A stretch of 64,000 bases of DNA from NCBI GenBank assembly GCA_013400975.1, contig WBMZ01012761.1, positions 62,001 through 126,000 on the forward strand. Direction: 5' to 3'. Source of the DNA: Atrichornis clamosus. Taxonomy: Eukaryota; Chordata; Aves; Passeriformes; Menuridae. Shown in pieces: positions 26,001 through 39,990 of the stretch (position 1 is the stretch's first letter; the number at the start of each line of letters is the position of its first letter). The notes beneath the pieces were generated by a model that was not told the origin of the DNA, ran no database searches, and worked only from the letters and a program-made list of their open reading frames with translations. The position numbers and the translations under genes were made by a program.

Positions 26001-29000
26001 AAACCACTCGAGAAACCTGGAAAAGACTGATCCTTAAGGTAAAAATGTTCAAAATCCATCATCATTCTGCTGCCAGTAAGCTACTGTTAGCACATGCTTT
26101 GGCACATGCCTTTCCGAATTTGAAGGTGTCGCTGATGCTTCTGAGGTTTTGGGGAGTAGAATGCATAAATAGCAGTTATTGCTGTGGTCATTAACTTCTG
26201 GGTTTGGAAAGTCTGTTACATTATGATCGAGAACTTTCTTCCAGATGAGAGCCAGAGGCAGTGAAAGACAGATACAATCTTTGGCAAAATAGGACCCATA
26301 CATGATTGTATTAAAAATTATAATGACAAGGTTGGGTTTAGGACCTGTAATGGAGTTTACTGAAATAAAACCTATTTCAATACAGTTCATGCAGGACTAC
26401 TGCTGTTTGTAGTAACCATCTTTGCAAAGCACAATACACTATCTCTGCATCAAGAGACACATTCTTTTTCTGCATTAGTTTTTATTTTTAAATTTTTTCC
26501 TCATAACCTAATCTAGTTGTGAGATATAAACATAGCTTGCAGAGAGGATTCATATAGGCCTTATACAGCTTCAATAGTCAGTCAAATAAGAACTATATCA
26601 GGTGCTTGGCATACTTGTGAACAAGTGCGGACTTTTATAGATCTCTATCTACTATTTCCTTTCCCTCTCAAGGGCTAGCAAGTCCACTAGAGAGTGTTGA
26701 TCCTTATCTTTCTGATCTTAAAGTTCTTGTCTGTCACATCACCTGCTTCTTCTTTGTGCCTGCTTGTGTTTTTAAATTGCCTAACTCTAATCAATATGAT
26801 TATTAGATTAGATTGCTCCCAAATTACATGCTCTTGGTTGCAGCATCAGTTTTTCTTTGTTGTTTCTTCTACACCTAGGTCATCTTTGTACCCACACTAG
26901 CTCTGAAATCAACTTTTACATAAAGGCTGCCTCAGCCTTCTGAAAATGTTTTAATCTCTTTTATGAATAGAGATTTGAATGTGGCCTCACCCTTAGAACT
27001 AGCCCTGGGAGAAAGGAGAATAGCCACACGTTTCCCCAGCTAACAGAAGATATCTTTATCTTTGAAATGATGCAAGAGAAAGTACTTGCTTGGCAGATAT
27101 CTTGGGGGTCTGACAAACCAAAATGTGTGTATCCTTGAAGTAATACACCTTAACTAGCAAGGTCAAATAGATGTCTGTTGATAGAAATTACTTTCCTAAT
27201 ATTCTCTAATAAGCAAAGCAAAATATGAGGTGTATCATAAATAAAGAGACACTTTTCTAAGTGCTCAGGATTCGAAAAAACCACAGTCAGTAAAAAGGTT
27301 TGGTATGGTGTGAAGTGGTATGATGTGAAGGGCTTCCAATGCAAATTTGAAAAAAATTTGGCCTGAGAGCTACTCTGTGGACTAATTGCTACCGAGGACT
27401 GATAGAGGGTAATTGTAATCCATCCCTGTCCTTCCCAGAAACACTGCTTCTGACACCATAAATGATGTTAGACCCTTTTCTTTCCAGAATGTAGAATTGG
27501 AAATACCTCTTTCTTGCTTCCTGCTGTCTCTTTTCTTTTCCCCAATAATGCAAGGACATAATGTAGACCTTTTTTATTTCCATAATGTAGACCTTTTTTA
27601 TTTCTATAATAAGAAGACAATCTATTATTCTAGAGTAAAATTTAGGAAAAAAATAAAATCTCTTTGTTATACCTGTAACATAATTAGAAACAATGCAGAA
27701 AGATTTAGATAGTAGGTCGACTGAAAAGCATATGATAATAAATCAAAAATCAAATGAAAAATCAATGTATGCACAAAAAGGAAAGATGTCACAGAATTCT
27801 GGCCAAGAAACAAAAAATATTGGGGAGTTATTGTGTGAAAAACCTGTCAATTCCTCAGAATAGTGCAGTTGTAGTGCTGAAGAAAAATGTTTCTCAGATT
27901 GTACTGTTAGAAGGATAAAATCAGTGATGAATATACTATCTAAAATTGTGGCTACACCTCTCCTTATATGCTAGTATAATGCAACTTGGCAATGCATGCC
28001 CCTGACTTTCAGAGCTCAAAATGGTAAAAGAAAAAAACCTCAGATTGGAAGTATCTAGACAGAAGAAAATTAGTTTAAATTGGACTTCATAATAATTGAA
28101 AAATGAAAAGATTTACTGGAGTTTACTGACATTTTGTATTTATGACAGTAGTTACTGAATGTAAGATTCAGTGTCATTACTGAAATATAATTATAAAAAA
28201 ATACTACAATACATAATTTGCTATACTGGTGGAAGCAAGCAAGAAGTAATAAAAATAGGTTCAGACATATGATAGAAAGCATAATGTTATACTAAGGATA
28301 GCTGCTGAAAGAACCAAAAATAATGAGAGTACAGGGGCACAGTCTGTGGTAGTAAAGTTAGCTTTAGATTGTGTTTCTGCATTACCCTTTACTGGGGACC
28401 AACGACCAGTTGAGAGGCTGGTCTGTAAAATAAATGATGTGAGATACAGATTTTTTTTCCTAGAGCCTATTTTCAGTGATCCGATGGAGGTGGAAAATTG
28501 CAAACAGGGAAAGGCAGTGAGCACGAGTGAATAGGGCAGGTGAGCAATGTGGTAAAGCCAGTTCACAGGTTTGAGAAAGAAGCAGGTAGGTTTCTGCACT
28601 GGTAAGGCAGAGAGGGTTAAAAGAAAAAGGAAAGGAAAAGATGACAATGGTTGTGAATATCAGAAAACATTTTATTTAGTATTCATTTGGCTATAAGAAG
28701 CAATTTAAAATTATTTCTCTGAGAACACTGATTTTATGTGTCTCTCATCATCATAATAACTGCATCTTAAAAAAAAATAAATTTGTTTATCATCTTGATG
28801 TGACTTTGATATGGGAATTTTGCCCACATGGGGGAGAAAAATTTTGCTTACATTTGCATAGGAAGTCTGAGTCGAGGCAGGAAATAATAAACAACATCAT
28901 ATTCTCACCACTGTGCAGACTTTGCAGGCTGCTCATAGTTAAACCATGTCTAGCACAGGTTTTTGTTTATGTTTACTTGAGTTTTAAACTTCATGCTCCT

Positions 29001-30832
29001 GAAAGCAGGTCTGAATAATGGAAGTAGTGGAAATGCTCACAGAGACTGGGTTTATGCAAATAGTGTTTACAGTTTAGAACAAGGAGACTTAACAGATGGT
29101 GCCAGGAAGACAGTCACTTTTGACTCCAGACTGTATATAGGAAAATAAAGTGTGTCAGGGATCATATAAAGGAATTCGTTACTTATATGAGAGAAAAGAG
29201 GATGCTCCACATAGAACACCTGAAACTCTGGACAGGTTTCTTGTGTTTTCGAGGTTTCCGACTCATAGACTCAAAATCCTAAACTGGTGATGTTGCTGGC
29301 AAGCAGAAGACATAAAAGATTGCTGTGCAGGAATCTTTTATGAGGTGTAGATAGACCTGAAACTGTGTAATCTGGCCTTGCAGTTGAAGGCTGGAGCAAA
29401 ATTTCATATGAATCTGACTGCATAAGAGAAGACAGAAGAAGAAAGCAGCTGTAAATGCCCCTTTGGCTCTAAGTGAGATGATTTAGTTTCATGCATAGTT
29501 GTGAGTGAGCTGGTACTGTTTATGAATAAGACTTGTGAACATCAGGAAGCCAGACAATGATTAACTGGGATGCCACTATGAGATTTCAGTTTCCTATATG
29601 GATTGGATTTTCATGTAATTGTTGCATTTTTACACATAAAACCTGCAGTTTCATGATCCTGAGGACTTGTGAGTAGGAGCAAAAATTAGGGAGGACCAAA
29701 ACATTTGACTCCTAAATTCTGGCAGTAAATATGATTTAAAAAGGAGATACGGGGTGGTTAGAAGGATAGCATGGTAGGTATTGGATGTGGGTTTTTGTTT
29801 TTTTATTTTCAAGTACATAGCTACAATACTGATTGTTTAGGCTTAATGACAAATGCTGTAAGCATTTTACATATAGCTAGATTTTATTTCTAATATATTG
29901 TAAGAGCAGTAGCTCCTACAATTAGCTTTCTTAATACATTCCCTCAGAGGAATAATTCTGAGTTTTAGCTAAAGTAAATTTTTTTATTTTTTACAATCTT
30001 TTTGGTTTTTGTTTATTCTTTCAACCTCAGTAAAATTTCAGTTTTCCAGGGATAAGGTGTTGAGAGAAAGTGAGAGTCCAATCAACTATTCCAACACCAT
30101 ACAGAAGAAAATGCTTTCTATAGAAGAGAAATCTTTCTGTAAAATGATGAAGCCTTTCAGTTGAAGCTTGATGACCTATGGAAAAAAAAGATTAACTTGT
30201 ACCTTGAAACCAAAATTAGTTTAATTTATTTTTAAAAAACCCTTGATATTTTTAAAAAAAAATTTAAATGTCTGGAAGGTTTAAAATCAACATATGTGCA
30301 AAAAGTAAGAAACACAAGAAAATCTGAAGCAGCTTCAGCAATGATGAAGCTAAAAATTGGTGAAGGGCAACATTTCAATTCTCTGCACAAATCAATATGC
30401 CCATATTTCCAACTGCATAATTACAAAATACATTATGTTCTAAAGTGAACATTTACTGAAATTGATGAGAGAATTACCAGAGTAGTTGGACTCTCCTAGA
30501 GTGTGTTGGTGATGATCATTACAGGGATATTGCTGGCAGGCATTTCTTTTTACTAGTACTGTAAGGCTGCATTTTCTAGAAAGCCATCAAAAAAGTTTTA
30601 TGTCTTGAGCTTTGAAATATAATATGAATACTTGCACTATGTGAGTAGCAGAGCTGTGCAACAAATGTGATGCCAAATCAAGGCCTCCAGAGTTTCAAAA
30701 GCTTTATCTAAACTAAAATATTCCATGCCACTTTTAGTAGAAAGCCTTTATTGGGAATTTTTGTTCAAGTTGGGTGCATTGATTTTAGTAAGTTTCCTTA
30801 ACAGACTGCTAATTTTAACAGATGTATTGGCT
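23001..30832. other. Gene-free AT-rich sequence
   Basis: Unique-looking AT-rich DNA up to the ERVL-type LTR. It includes a 24-bp tandem duplication at 27557 (listed separately). The 128-codon minus-strand frame at 28261-28647 shows no homology I recognise and is probably chance. No promoter, exon or RNA gene is supportable. Confidence 0.6.
27557..27604. repeat. 24-bp tandem duplication (2 copies)
   Basis: The unit starting CATAATGTAGACC occurs at 27557-27580 and 27581-27604, identical over its length. It is a recent local duplication inside unique sequence. Confidence 0.9.
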
Positions 30833-31911
30833 TTGCATAGTGGGGGAGCAACAGCGGTAGCTGCTGTGAGAAGCTGCCGGGAGCTGCTCCCACGTCTGAC
30901 AGAGCCGATGCCAGCCCGCTGCAGGACAGACCTGCCACGGGCCAGGGCCGAGCCCATCGGTGGTGGTACTGCCAGGTAGTGCCAGTTACCAGTACCAGGG
31001 TAACTGATTTAACAACAGGGAACAGCTGCACAACAGCAGTGGGAGGACAGAAGTGAGAATGTGTGAGGACAGCAGCTCTGCAGACACCAAGGTCAGTGGA
31101 GAAGGAGGAGCAGGAGGTGCTCCAGGCGCTGGAGCTGAGATTCCCCTGCAGCCCGGGGTGCAGACCATGATGAGGCAGCTGTGCCCCTTCAGCCCTTGGG
31201 GGTCCATGGTGGAGCAGTGATTCACCTGCAGCCCGTGGAGGACTCCATGCTGGAGCAGGGGAATGTCCAAAGGCTACTGTGACCCTCTGGAAAGCCTGTG
31301 CTGGGGCAGGCTCCTGGCAGGACCTGTCGCCCCATGGAGAGAGGAGCCCACACTGAAGCAGAATTGCAGTCAGGACTTGTGAACCTGTGAGGTCCCATGT
31401 CAGAGCAGTCTGTTCCTGAAGAACTGCACCCCATGGAAAGGACCCACACTGGAGAAGTTAATGAAGAACTGCAGCCTGTGGGAACGACTCACAGTGCATG
31501 TGAACCCGTGAACTCCATGAGTTCGTGAAGGACTGTTTCCCAATGGCAGGGACCCCATGCTAGAGCAGGGGAAGACTGTGAGGAGTCCTTCCCATGAGGA
31601 GGATGGAGCAGCAGAGACCACATGTGATGATCTGACCACAACCCCCATTCCCTATCCCCTTGTGCTGCTCTGGGGAGGAGTTAGAGAATTTGGGAGTGAA
31701 GTTGAGCCTGGGAAAAAGGGAGGAGGGTGGGGAAGATGTTTTAAGATCTGATTCTACTGATGACAAGAATTACTGAGTGGTTTCTGGGTCCTTATCTCTA
31801 CCCATGTGCCTTCTGTTTTATCTTCTCTCCCCTGTCCAGCTGTTGAGGGCAGTGATAGAGCAGCTTTGGTGGGCACCTGGCTTCCAGCCAGGGTCAACCT
31901 TCCACAGCAGA
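30828..31911 (-). mobile_element. ERVL-type solo LTR with 5-bp target duplication, minus strand
   Basis: On the minus strand the LTR begins TGTGGAAGGTTGACCCTGGC (plus 31906 downward) and ends GCAAAGCCAATACA (plus 30833), so it has the TG...CA ends of a retroviral LTR and is about 1,074 bp long. It is flanked by ACAGA (30828-30832) and GCAGA (31907-31911), a 5-bp target duplication with one mismatch. Five bases is the usual size for class III (ERVL) elements. The terminal words match an LTR family that I remember as common in birds. No internal retroviral sequence adjoins either side, so this is a solo LTR left by recombination between two LTRs. It is CpG-poor and has indels, including an apparent loss around 31750-31770, so it is an older copy. 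Its GC-rich body explains the overlapping open frames at 30725-31988, which are not coding. Confidence 0.85.
31080..31580. repeat. Degenerate minisatellite inside the ERVL-type LTR (period about 45 bp)
   Basis: Phrases such as GAAGAACTGCA (31418 and 31463, 45 bp apart), CCATGCTGGAGCAGGGG / CCATGCTAGAGCAGGGG and GGACCCACACTGGAG / GGAGCCCACACTGAAG recur along this part of the LTR. The units are imperfect and of roughly 45-50 bp. Internal tandem repeats of this kind are typical of this avian LTR family. I cannot say from one copy whether the repeat number differs from its relatives. Confidence 0.65.
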
Positions 31912-34900
31912 CAGTTGGACACAGTGAACTTCAAAGAATTTTTGTCTCCTGGTCTTTATTTGCTTGTTTTGGTTTAGTTTTTTTGTAGGGTTTTTTTTTT
32001 TTTAGAGAGAGCATAAGCCTACTGACTTTAATGTTCCAAATTAACAATGTTACATATAAGCCATTTAAAAAAAATTTAAATATAAAATCAAAGCAATTAA
32101 TTACAGACTTATGTATTTTCTTTTAGAGAGCATTCGAGTGTAAAACTAGTGGGAAATTTTTTCTTCTAAATTATGTTGTTAAAGCCAATGGGTTAAAAGA
32201 ATCTCAGCTCATGTAGATGAGAGCACACAGGCACAGTTTGTTGCATTCATCTAGGGTTCTGAGATCAGAAATAATAAGACACACTCCAATCAGTGATTTC
32301 TCCCACTCTGTGAGAACTCAGAAGTAGTTTTCTGTGACATTTTATAGTGTTTCAGGAGAGAACTCCTTTGCAGACACATGGGTATGAAGAAGAGCATCCA
32401 TCCATTCTGAGGTAGTAGAAAGACATAAAAGAAGGCAGCTGCCCTAATGGTCTATGAAGCAGCCAAGCAGAAAAGTTTTAACATCCAGGCTTCTTTTTTC
32501 CCTCTCTTTCTCCTTCCCTGAAAGGCAATAAAAGTGGGAGTAAAACAGCCGAAAGGAAGAGATACTTTGGTGGAATACATAGTTCCTGGGCTGTGGTATG
32601 AAGGGGACCCAAGGATTCTGCAAAGTGCCCCAGCAAGTTCTGGGAAGTGTTGGATCTGTGGGTGTTAGCCCAAGCAAGGTATATGTGAGGTTTCTCTCCT
32701 GTTTGGATGTAATAGTTTAAAACATTAATTTTAAGTAATATTTAGTTAAACTTATTGTTAGAGATTTTCTTAAGCCATCCTTGTAAATGCTGTAGTTAGA
32801 ATTTTTTCTTGTTTTGTGAACATATGAAGTTGGGAGTATACTAATGAATGGACTAGCAAAATAAAACTCCTTAAATATATGCATCTTAGCTTCTCCCCAG
32901 GTTCTGCTAAGTGTATTTTGAGGCTTGGTAATTACACTCATGCCAAGGAATTGCATAGGTTGTTAAATTCTGTAAGTGAAGATGGCTGCATGTCACATAG
33001 TTATCATATATCTATGTTTATCTACATTTCCTCCTTTTCCCCTTTCAGAAGTCTTATATAGAAAGAACTTGAAAGCTGTGAGCAGTGATCCTGGGATATC
33101 TAAACAGATTGAAGTCATTCAGGGAACCTTTTATCTATGTCTGAGGTTATATGGACAAATTGACAGATAAAGGCTATGTGCGCTGACTGAGCTGCACCTC
33201 GGACAAATCAAACTCACTAAATACATACCACACATCTCAGGCAGATTTCCATCTTTGAATTTCTGTAAAGGATTATGAGAACTCTGATTTTTCCCTCAGC
33301 ACAGATGTATTGAAATAGTTGTAAAGTTCTGAATTTATTTTACTTTTTGCTTTTGACTAAATATTTCAGTCATATTCCTTTTACTCCATCCACTGGGAAG
33401 AAATATGAGAGGCAAAGGAAGGAGGCATCAAAATCTAAGGAGACTTGGGAGACCAGGTTCTATTCTTAGTCATGCCATACCTTGGATTGAAGTACATCTC
33501 TTTCTACAGCACTTTGAGATCCTATAGCTAAAAATGGTTCTGTAATTAGGCTTTATAATTATCATTATCGTTGTTCATATTTAAACTTTCTTCACTGTTT
33601 TATGATTCTAATTAAAAGAAAAGTAAGAAAAAGGCTGTGTTGGAGTGACTCCAAGGAATTCTTTTTCAGTGGTGCTTCAAGTTTGTCACTTCTTTACCGT
33701 AAATTGCATTATTTTTCTTCAGAGACTGCAATCAAATATCCAACTTTAGAAGAGCAAATTCAGTTAAGCAATAATACACAGCTTCCCTTTAGTTGTTCCA
33801 AATAATTTTCTTTCTTTTTGTTTCCTATATTTTTCTCTATGGAGGTGCAAGGCAGATCAGAATATAAAAATTTTCAGTCTCTTAGAGAGTATACTTAGAG
33901 GCTTGTTGTGCTCTTCAGAAATGCAATTTGTAATTGAGGGGTTTTTTTTTTTTCACTTTAATAGGCTGTGAACTGAAAAGGACACTCCATTTTACTTAAA
34001 TAGTCTAGCTGACAAATTATGCTCTTTAATTCTACTTAGGAAACTGTCTTATACATTAACTAAACATCACCCCCCTTCCTTGGCCCTACTTGACATTTAA
34101 AGCTTAAGCAACTGCAGCCTGCTTCTAACAAGTTTTCCTTCGATATAAATTAAAATGACGTGGCATTGAACAAAATCATCCAGTATCAAACAGTGCATTC
34201 CTTGGGAATTTCTTTAATACTGTTCATGAATAAATAGAGGAATTCAGTTAAAAAATAACCTGAGGCACTATGTAAACTTGCAACGTTAGCAGAATGTAAT
34301 GTAACTTGTCAGAGACCTCACCTCATGTGTTTTTGCACATACATACACACATGTACATGTTCATATAGGCACACATACGTAGGCCTAGAATGTTCCTGAA
34401 CAAAGAATATCTTCTGCTCTCATGATTTTTGATGGTTTTATTTTAATTGGATTATCTCTTGCTTTATTTGGCTCATTAGACTTACTACAATGAGCTTCCT
34501 CAACAGCAGTATCCTGGAATTTTAAGTTCTGTGGGATGCAGTTACAGTAGCTTGCAAAGTAAGTGGTTTGAATAAAACTCTTCAGATTTTACCCAGGTTC
34601 ATCTCCACAAATTCAGTTTTACCATCTACAAATCATAAAAGTGGTATTTGGTACTTGAAACTACCACTGAATAAATGAATTCTGTAGATTCTCTGTAACT
34701 TGCTAAGTTGCTTAAAGTCAAGTCTGATCTCATGTGAGCCCCTTCTCTTGTTTGTCTTTCAAAGGACAGCAGGAATAGATAGATCAATTTCCTCACAACC
34801 ACATGTAGAGAAATTGGAATAATCTTCCAGAACAAGTTGAAACATAATTATGATTAGACTCTTTGGGCTCCCGTGAAACCATTTCTGTGCATCTTCAGAA

Positions 34901-35735
34901 GATAGTGTATGGCAAAGATTACTTTCTTTCTTAATGTACAGCTGTGTGTTAAATTTACATTAGATGTGTCGAGCTCTGCTTTTTGATTTTTTTTACATTC
35001 AGTGTGAATGTCATATTTTTAAAATAGCTTGGTAATATTAATGGAGAACATACGTGTGCTTATATAACATACATCCAAAACTATTCCGTTGTGCATTGAT
35101 AGTGTACTTGTACAGGCAGCAGATCATTCCCTGTAGCACTTGCGTACCTCCCTGTTTCACTGTTAGTGGTTATCAGTTACTGTCTCAGGTGGAAAGAGCA
35201 CAGTGTCAGTGATCTGACATACTTTTTGATTGAAAGACTGAAAAGTTAGATATCAAATACTTCCTGATGTCCACTCAGGAATTTTAAAGACCAGGCCAAC
35301 TTAATTTTTTTTTTTTGGTGATGAAAATGATCAAATGGCAAATGACCTAATGCAAACTCCTCTTTCCATGCAGTTTTTTGTTATTTTTTTATACTAGTTA
35401 CAGATTTTCCTTTAGGTTAATAATTTCTTTGCTTTTGTGTGTAAACACAAAATTTTTGGGAAATGGAGTGATAGACTTATTGACATATTATTACAAATAC
35501 AGAAGTATTTGTTGATGTAAAATATAGTTGAGGATGATTTAAATCACAGCCTATGTTCTCATGTTCTAAGCAGCTGTACTTCCAAGAGATGGATTGAGTA
35601 CTGAGCTTCTTGTAATTAGTTTAAACAAAGGACCAACTGATCTGCCTTCTTAGATCTGATGAGCATCGCATGCATAGGAACAAGTGAAGGTCTTGCAAGA
35701 GATTAAAGTTTAAAGTATTTTTCAAAGACGAGAAA
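31912..35735. other. Gene-free sequence
   Basis: AT-rich unique DNA. It holds a T run of 13 at about 31991 and an imperfect CA/CATA-rich stretch near 34340-34380. I see no gene, no dispersed repeat and no strong splice or promoter signal. Confidence 0.6.
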
Positions 35736-35930
35736 CTAATCATAGAATCACAGAATCATAGAATGGTTTCGGTTGGAAGTGACCTTAAAGATCACAAAGT
35801 TCCAACCATTCCACTTGATCATGTTGCTAAAAGCCCCATCCAACCTGGTCTTCAACATTCCAGGAATGGGCCATCCACAGCTCTGGAAAACCTGTTTCTG
35901 TGCCTCACCATCCTAATGGAACATTTAAAC
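35736..35930 (-). mobile_element. CR1 LINE 3' end with octamer tail, minus strand
   Basis: The plus strand reads ATCATAGAATCACAGAATC followed by ATAGAATGGTTTCGGTTGGA. This is the reverse complement of the CR1 3' tail made of ATTCTATG/ATTCTGTG units. It then continues with AGTGACCTTAAAGATCACA, CCCCATCCAACCTGG and TCTTCAACATTCCAGGAATG from the 3' UTR and the end of ORF2. The tail still has about three octamer units, so this is the best-preserved CR1 terminus in the window. It fades out near 35930 through 5' truncation. Confidence 0.92.
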
Positions 35931-38900
35931 TTACTCTGACTTGTTTTTCAATACATATGATGCCAAAATACCTACAAAAAACCCAGACCTGCACAAGAAC
36001 ATAAATATTAATCTAATCATTTAATTTAGATTTTTTTTCTGCAGGAAAACACAATTTGTAAAGATGCTGTCAAGTCCTAAAAGAGTATTAGAGAAACACC
36101 TAGGTTGCTTACAGATATGGTAAACACAGTTTGACAGTTTCAGGATTAATTTAGGGGTGTACTTAAACATGTGCCTAACTTTAAACACTTCTTAAATCTC
36201 ATCAACTTTAATGAAATTTAATTGCATATGTGAGCACCCTCAAAGAATAAGATAATTTCCTGTAAATAAATTTTTTAAAGCAGTTTGCTTTATGAAAAAA
36301 GCTTTAATTGTGAGTTTCCAGCTGTAGGAGTGTTTCTGCCTGGTAAGCGAAGTAGTTTTACTAGTTTTAAAGTAATTTTAGCTGACATGCTTTAGGAGTA
36401 GCAACATTAGTGAGTGTTTATTTTATTCTTTCTCAAATGCAGATGAATGGAAAGAAGCAGTAAATATAAAGAATAGCTGTTTACTTTTATCCTTGGTGCA
36501 GCCCCGTTTGCTTTTGTGTAATGTTGCTAGGGATGAATCTGGTCTGCTGTTGGCAGACTGCTTGGTCTGACTGCATGAGACAGCACAATTTAGTAAAAAC
36601 ATATTAAATATACCATTTAGGCACCACGCTTTTAGCATTTTGGAGATCCATAGGAAAGACATTGAAGCACATGTGGTAAATTGCTCCCTGGAATTAATGG
36701 TCTGGTTTGATTGTTGTCTACAAGATTAAAAATAAACAGGAAATTTTTGAACCAGGAATTTCAGAGGAAAACTGTGAGAGTTGATAAGCACACTTAATAT
36801 ACTATCTAGATGGACCATTAATTTGATCTGGCATGTCACTTCTTATGTTCCTGCAAATAGCTTTTCAGTACACAAATGCCAAAAGGAATTTCATCTCAAG
36901 CAGAGGTTAGAACAAGTTAATTTTATTTTAAATTATTTTGGTTTGTGAACGTTAAAAAATAGAAGGATCAATTTTAGTAGAGTGCATACATCTTAAATGC
37001 ATAAGTCCAATGCATTTAAGAAAACAGAAATGAATTCAGCCTCCTATCTTTCTGGTGTTGTGGGAATTCAGCTGCTCCCAGAGTCAGACCAACAGCTGCG
37101 GGCGATTTTGAAAAAAATTGCAGACTCCAGGTATACTTAAAGTTTAGCTTATTTTATTTACTGTACTTCAGTGTCAAAGTGCATGAGTATTCTGTTTTCA
37201 AAATTGATCATTTTTTGTGGTCCAAGGGGCAACTACCGAACGATCCAAGCATATAATTTATGGACTTGATGCTTTTATTACAGATCTATGAAATACTCTA
37301 TTTTTAAAATTGGAAATACGCTGAATGATGAAACATCCTTATAAAGGAGGAAAATACATGATTGATGATCTTTTAAGATGTGCTTGAATACTCAAGGTAT
37401 TTGAGAGCTATACTGGTCATGTGTTTCCTTCTTACATGTGAATTTCTTTTAGATATATTGCAGAGTTTTTACAACTGCAAACTGACTTAAGTATAAATTC
37501 AAAGTAGATCAAGTATTGCAGTAAGGCAAATTTTATTGCTTGGCAACATCTACTACAGGATCTAAAGATCAGTCAGCAAAGGAACCAGTTGGTAGTAGGT
37601 TGATTTTGTCTGACATCTGAATGAAATTGGACTACTTTGCCTCTGTATCATTTGTTTCTTACACATTGGTTTAACTTTGAAAGTTAAGATGGAGAAACAC
37701 TATTGATTTTCTTGAGTTATTTGTCATTTCTGACAAAAATTTAGTCAGGGAAAGGTATGGAAGAAGACAACTATCATAAATTTTTTCTGGGGTATTAATA
37801 TGTAACCAAATCATGAGGTCTCACGCTTTCCCCATTGAAGAGCTGATTTCTGTCATTAAGTCTGCAAGTTACCTTAGAAGGTAACTGAGCTACTTAATCT
37901 TTTTTTTTTTCTTTTTTTTTACCCCCACTTTTTCTCATGGTAAATTCCAACTATGCCCTTGAATGGCTGTGACCACCTGTTCTCCCACACCTGTTTCAAT
38001 TTCTAAACCATATGTTGTAGTCACAGACTAGAACTGCTATAGATGTGATGTACTTTCTCATAAATATTTCATAGACTTCCTAATCTCTGTGATTAAAAAT
38101 AATTTGAAAGCATTGATTTTGCTGAAAATCAGGACTAAAAATGGTTTCTCAAGATTACCTCTGCTCCTTAGGCTAGGAATTATAATGGTTGCTGAATCAT
38201 AAAAAATCCTCATAGAATTATCAGCATATTGCTATCAGATATTAGGGCTATCTTTTCAAAATGAACTGCTGTGATCAGTGGTAGGGAAACAGAGGATATA
38301 ATAACTTGCTGTAACACAAGTAGATTTGCAAATAGTAATTTGTAGGATGATATTTCCTAGACTGATCAAATGTTCAAAAAAGTTTTGCATTACACGTTCA
38401 AGTAGTAAATTTTTAAAAATGACTTTATGTTAGGTAATTTGGATAGTAAATCCTCTCCTGGTGTACAGTAAACATTTAAAAAGTATTTTCAATGAAGATG
38501 TAACAATTTGTACATTGAATGTATAAAAGTACATAAGTGCTCCATCCACTGGTATGGATACCTATAAGATTATGAACTTTTGAAATATGATACACTTGTA
38601 TATTGAACAATAGTGTACCTTTCATTCTCTTGGCAATAGTGTGAAACCTCATGCAAACTATATTCTGTCCCTTAAACTGGCCCCTAAACAGGAATACTTC
38701 CATACCCATGAATGATAGATGGTTGCTTCTGGTAGAAAATAAAAACGTTTCTCATGAAATTAATAGGCTATGTTTTAGAGACATTCTTTGGACTTTTAAT
38801 CACTTCCTACATCAAAGTGTGGATCCCATTGCCTCCCGTAGGCATATATCTTCACCAGCTTGTGCTGAATTGATTTGGAAAGGAAAAGAAACTCTTGTGC

Positions 38901-39984
38901 ATAAACATGCTTTCTGAAGCCATTTGCATGTGCTGGAGATTGAGATGGTCTTATGAAAGCCCTTTATGCCTCACTGAATTTCATCTACTGTAAAGTGTTT
39001 GGATGAAGTGGAATTACTTGCAAAATGAATTGTTATGGCATGGACTCTATACTTCACTTTTACCCTTCCTAAAGAACAAGGAATGTATATTTATTACACT
39101 ATGCAGGGGTAGTGAATCATCATGGGTGATGCAGAGCTGAATGTTTAATTAATGTCATGGATAAACCGGAGTAATATTATGCTCTTTGCCTATTGTTGAA
39201 AGAGCAGCAGCTGCCAACATAAAAGTCAATTATGTTCATAATAGCTTATACTGGTGAAAAATCAAGGCTGTTGGAGGTAGTGTGCAAGTGTGCATTCCTT
39301 TGTTTCTCTACTTTCTTCACTCCTCTTGTGCTTGTCGTTTGCTTCCCCATTTTTGTTTCCTATATGTTCAGTTCACTGATTACTTATTCAGAAGGAAAGT
39401 TGTAGTATTAGAAATCAACCATTGCTTGCTTCTTCTTTTCCCCCTTTCTTTTCTTTGGGTTTCTTATGTCCCATTCATCTTCATCGTCTTTCTGGTTTGG
39501 TTTAAATGCAGTCAATAGAAATGGCAGTATGGGGAAACTAGACAAGCAGAAAAAGCTAATGCTTCAAACTATGACTGTTGTAGTTTAAAAACAATGTTCC
39601 TAAACACAAAGCTCAAGGCATCAAACCCTACAAATGTTCAGTATCTAAAAACTTTTAATGTTAGCTTAGCTTGCTCATTGATCTATCAAAAGTTTGGTTT
39701 ATTATTTGTTCAATAATATTTACGAGAACTTCATTCTAAAAGTTAAAATTCCTTGTATTGTGCAATATAGAGTATCCACATAGTAAATAGAGAAGTATTC
39801 ATCCTGATTTAGGCCAAGAATTTTGTTTTTAGACATGCTCTTTAATACTGATTATTTTAGAGGCAAAAAAAAGACTTTGCAATATTTTTCTGTTGGAAAT
39901 TTCAGGATATTAGATGGAGTAACTTTATTGGAGTTATATATAACTATATATATGTAACTATATATGGAGTAATTTTATTTTGGT
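35931..39984. other. Gene-free AT-rich sequence
   Basis: No recognisable gene or transposon. A split T-rich tract lies at about 37900-37920. A very AT-rich stretch at about 39935-39967 stands just left of the ERVK-like LTR insertion site. Confidence 0.6.
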
Positions 39985-39990
39985 GTTTTC

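Noticed and set aside
28261..28647. 128-codon minus-strand frame with hydrophobic ends resembling membrane segments
   Set aside because: The hydrophobic look comes from T-rich codons. No family was recognised and there is no transcription signal.
30725..31988. Cluster of overlapping frames of 60-94 codons in a GC-rich patch, considered as a CpG-island gene
   Set aside because: The patch is explained by the ERVL-type LTR with defined ends and target duplication.
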